Source: Chloroflexota bacterium
GTDB taxonomy: Bacteria; Chloroflexota; Anaerolineae; Anaerolineales; UBA11657
NCBI GenBank assembly: GCA_003670425.1
Contig: QWRL01000164.1
Location: forward strand, 1-5,536
Reading direction: 5' to 3'
DNA: 5,536 nucleotides
Position numbers and translations under genes: made by a program. Positions 5,520 through 5,536 of the stretch are shown in pieces. Positions within the stretch are counted from its first letter, which is position 1; the number at the start of each line of letters is the position of its first letter. Under the pieces are notes generated by a model that was not told where the DNA came from, did not search any database, and saw nothing but the letters and a program-made list of their open reading frames with translations.

Positions 5520-5536
5520 GCCCGCTGCGGAATACC

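Overview
The window holds one minus-strand operon for an ABC importer of the peptide/nickel/opine (Opp/Dpp) class, read from right to left. The order is: promoter region (about 5400-5480), a solute-binding lipoprotein (5375 to 3735), two inner-membrane permeases of the DppB and DppC types (3698 to 2751 and 2741 to 1908), and one polypeptide carrying both ATPase domains (1903 to 302). After a GC-rich hairpin, the left edge cuts through the 5' part of another minus-strand gene (221 to 1). It reads like the membrane N-terminus of an isoprenylcysteine carboxyl methyltransferase (ICMT)-type methyltransferase.

Organism: the DNA is moderately GC-rich. The fused ATPase and the binding-protein core resemble transporters I associate with alphaproteobacteria. 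However, the binding protein has an RRKFL twin-arginine-like motif, a lipobox and a long Ala/Pro/Val linker, a design I associate more with Chloroflexota. I lean to Chloroflexota or another bacterium whose binding proteins are lipid-anchored, with low confidence. No rRNA, tRNA, transposase, CRISPR array or phage gene is visible.

How the parts work together: the lipid-anchored protein captures a substrate outside the membrane and hands it to the permease heterodimer, and the two-domain ATPase powers uptake. The substrate cannot be read from the sequence. A site close to the LacI-family operator consensus lies upstream of the promoter, which hints at sugar- or glycoside-linked control.

The most notable signal is at the junction between the binding protein and the first permease. 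Two perfect 11-bp inverted repeats stand back to back in the mRNA. The first places the Shine-Dalgarno sequence in a stem and the TTG start plus the first seven codons in its loop. The second lies inside the coding sequence and is followed by TTATTTTT, so it looks like an intragenic intrinsic terminator. Together they suggest a device that makes much more binding protein than permease and links transcription of the rest of the operon to translation of the permease. The three downstream operon genes all use non-ATG starts (TTG, TTG, GTG), while the binding protein has ATG and a full AGGAGG, in keeping with graded expression.
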